A DNA stretch of 14,765 nucleotides from Deltaproteobacteria bacterium (GTDB lineage: Bacteria; Myxococcota_A; UBA9160; UBA4427). The notes under the pieces are model-generated. The model worked only from the letters and a program-made list of their open reading frames with translations. It did not search any database and was not told where the DNA came from. Made by a program: the position numbers and the translations under genes. The stretch covers positions 1 to 14,765 of the forward strand of contig DRKE01000417.1 in NCBI GenBank assembly GCA_011051925.1, given 5' to 3'. Position 1 is the first letter of the stretch. Each line of letters starts with the position of its first letter. Shown here piece after piece: positions 14,579 through 14,765 of this stretch.

Positions 14579-14624
14579 TGTCCGGTTCCCGCCCGGAAGG
14601 CCCTTCGGCATGCATGACGGCCAC

Positions 14625-14643
14625 CCCGCTCCGGTCGAGCGGG
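14625..14643 (-). terminator. Hairpin just downstream of the partial minus-strand gene
   Basis: CCCGCTC (14625-14631) and GAGCGGG (14637-14643) form a perfect 7-bp stem with a 5-base loop. On the minus strand it begins 16 bases after the TAG at 14660, a usual place for a terminator. No U-run follows, so factor-independent termination is uncertain. Confidence 0.4.
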
Positions 14644-14659
14644 ATCTCACGGTCGCCTG

Positions 14660-14764
14660 CTAGAGTGGGCGGATCGATCGCCCCGGCTCGGAGCCGTCGC
14701 GGACGGCGATTTCCCGACTCACGAGCCGGCCCCGCCTGTACGAAGTGCGCACGACGAAGAGAAA
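14660..14764 (-). CDS. Probable 3' end of an unidentified minus-strand gene, truncated by the window edge
   Basis: From the right edge the minus strand reads 34 codons to a TAG at 14660-14662. The peptide begins FLFVVRTSYRRGRLVSREIA and ends PGRSIRPL. Most third codon positions are G or C, as in the surrounding genes, and a hairpin follows the stop. The fragment is too short to assign a family. If real, the gene would lie 129 bases upstream of the NTF2-like gene on the same strand. Confidence 0.45.
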   Translation of the reverse strand, partial: FLFVVRTSYRRGRLVSREIAVRDGSEPGRSIRPL

Positions 14765-14765
14765 C

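Noticed and set aside
14661..14666. TAGAGT as a plus-strand -10 box for a gene at the right edge
   Set aside because: No plus-strand ORF with a sensible start follows. The minus-strand frame across the same bases reads better as a gene end.
1..14765. tRNA, rRNA, CRISPR, transposase, prophage or integration-site features
   Set aside because: I looked on both strands for cloverleaf-like ends, regularly spaced repeats, transposase motifs and terminal inverted repeats. I found nothing that stands up.

Overview
This is a high-GC bacterial window with tightly packed genes on both strands. The organism is Gram-negative: two proteins carry twin-arginine (Tat) signals with lipobox-like cysteines, there is a TorD-type Tat chaperone, and there is a SanA-type envelope protein. 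GC-rich third positions produce long antisense shadow ORFs. The gene set would suit a myxobacterial or other former deltaproteobacterial lineage, but nothing here fixes the phylum. I see no rRNA, tRNA, insertion sequence, CRISPR array, phage gene or origin.

Layout. The window opens on the last 47 codons of a plus-strand gene that looks like a short-chain dehydrogenase (2-145). Facing it is a three-gene minus-strand operon (4094 down to 276): a short Fe-S electron-transfer subunit, a Tat-exported molybdopterin/4Fe-4S oxidoreductase of the DMSO reductase superfamily, and a TorD-like chaperone. The genes are coupled by overlapping stop and start codons. Upstream of the operon is a 609-base stretch with no convincing gene (4095-4703). 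It holds a plausible minus-strand promoter, a small leader ORF, a triplicated 12-bp unit, a perfect 8-bp hairpin, and a second hairpin that encloses the ribosome binding site of the first operon gene.

Rightward from there come a single-span membrane protein (4704-5477, +), a HIT-family protein (5542-5967, -), a divergent SanA/DUF218 protein (6166-6756, +), an M1 aminopeptidase (6902-9562, +), an SplB-like radical SAM protein (9626-10825, +), a DUF1214 Tat lipoprotein (10811-12127, -), an ABC-class P-loop ATPase (12316-14088, +), an NTF2/SnoaL-like protein (14048-14530, -) and a short 3' gene end (14660-14764, -). Two convergent pairs overlap at their 3' ends, by 15 and 41 bp.

How the genes work together. 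Only the Mo/Fe-S operon is a clear functional unit. TorD would guard the catalytic subunit until cofactor insertion and Tat export, and the Fe-S subunit would travel with it. No membrane quinol-reacting subunit (NrfD/PsrC/DmsC type) is encoded here. The Fe-S subunit keeps only the first and last of the four usual cysteine motifs, so this looks like a reduced, anchorless or lipid-anchored version of the usual three-subunit complex. The other genes look like unrelated housekeeping or accessory genes. Two of them (4704 and 9626) have a TANNNT box so close to the start codon that their transcripts may be leaderless.
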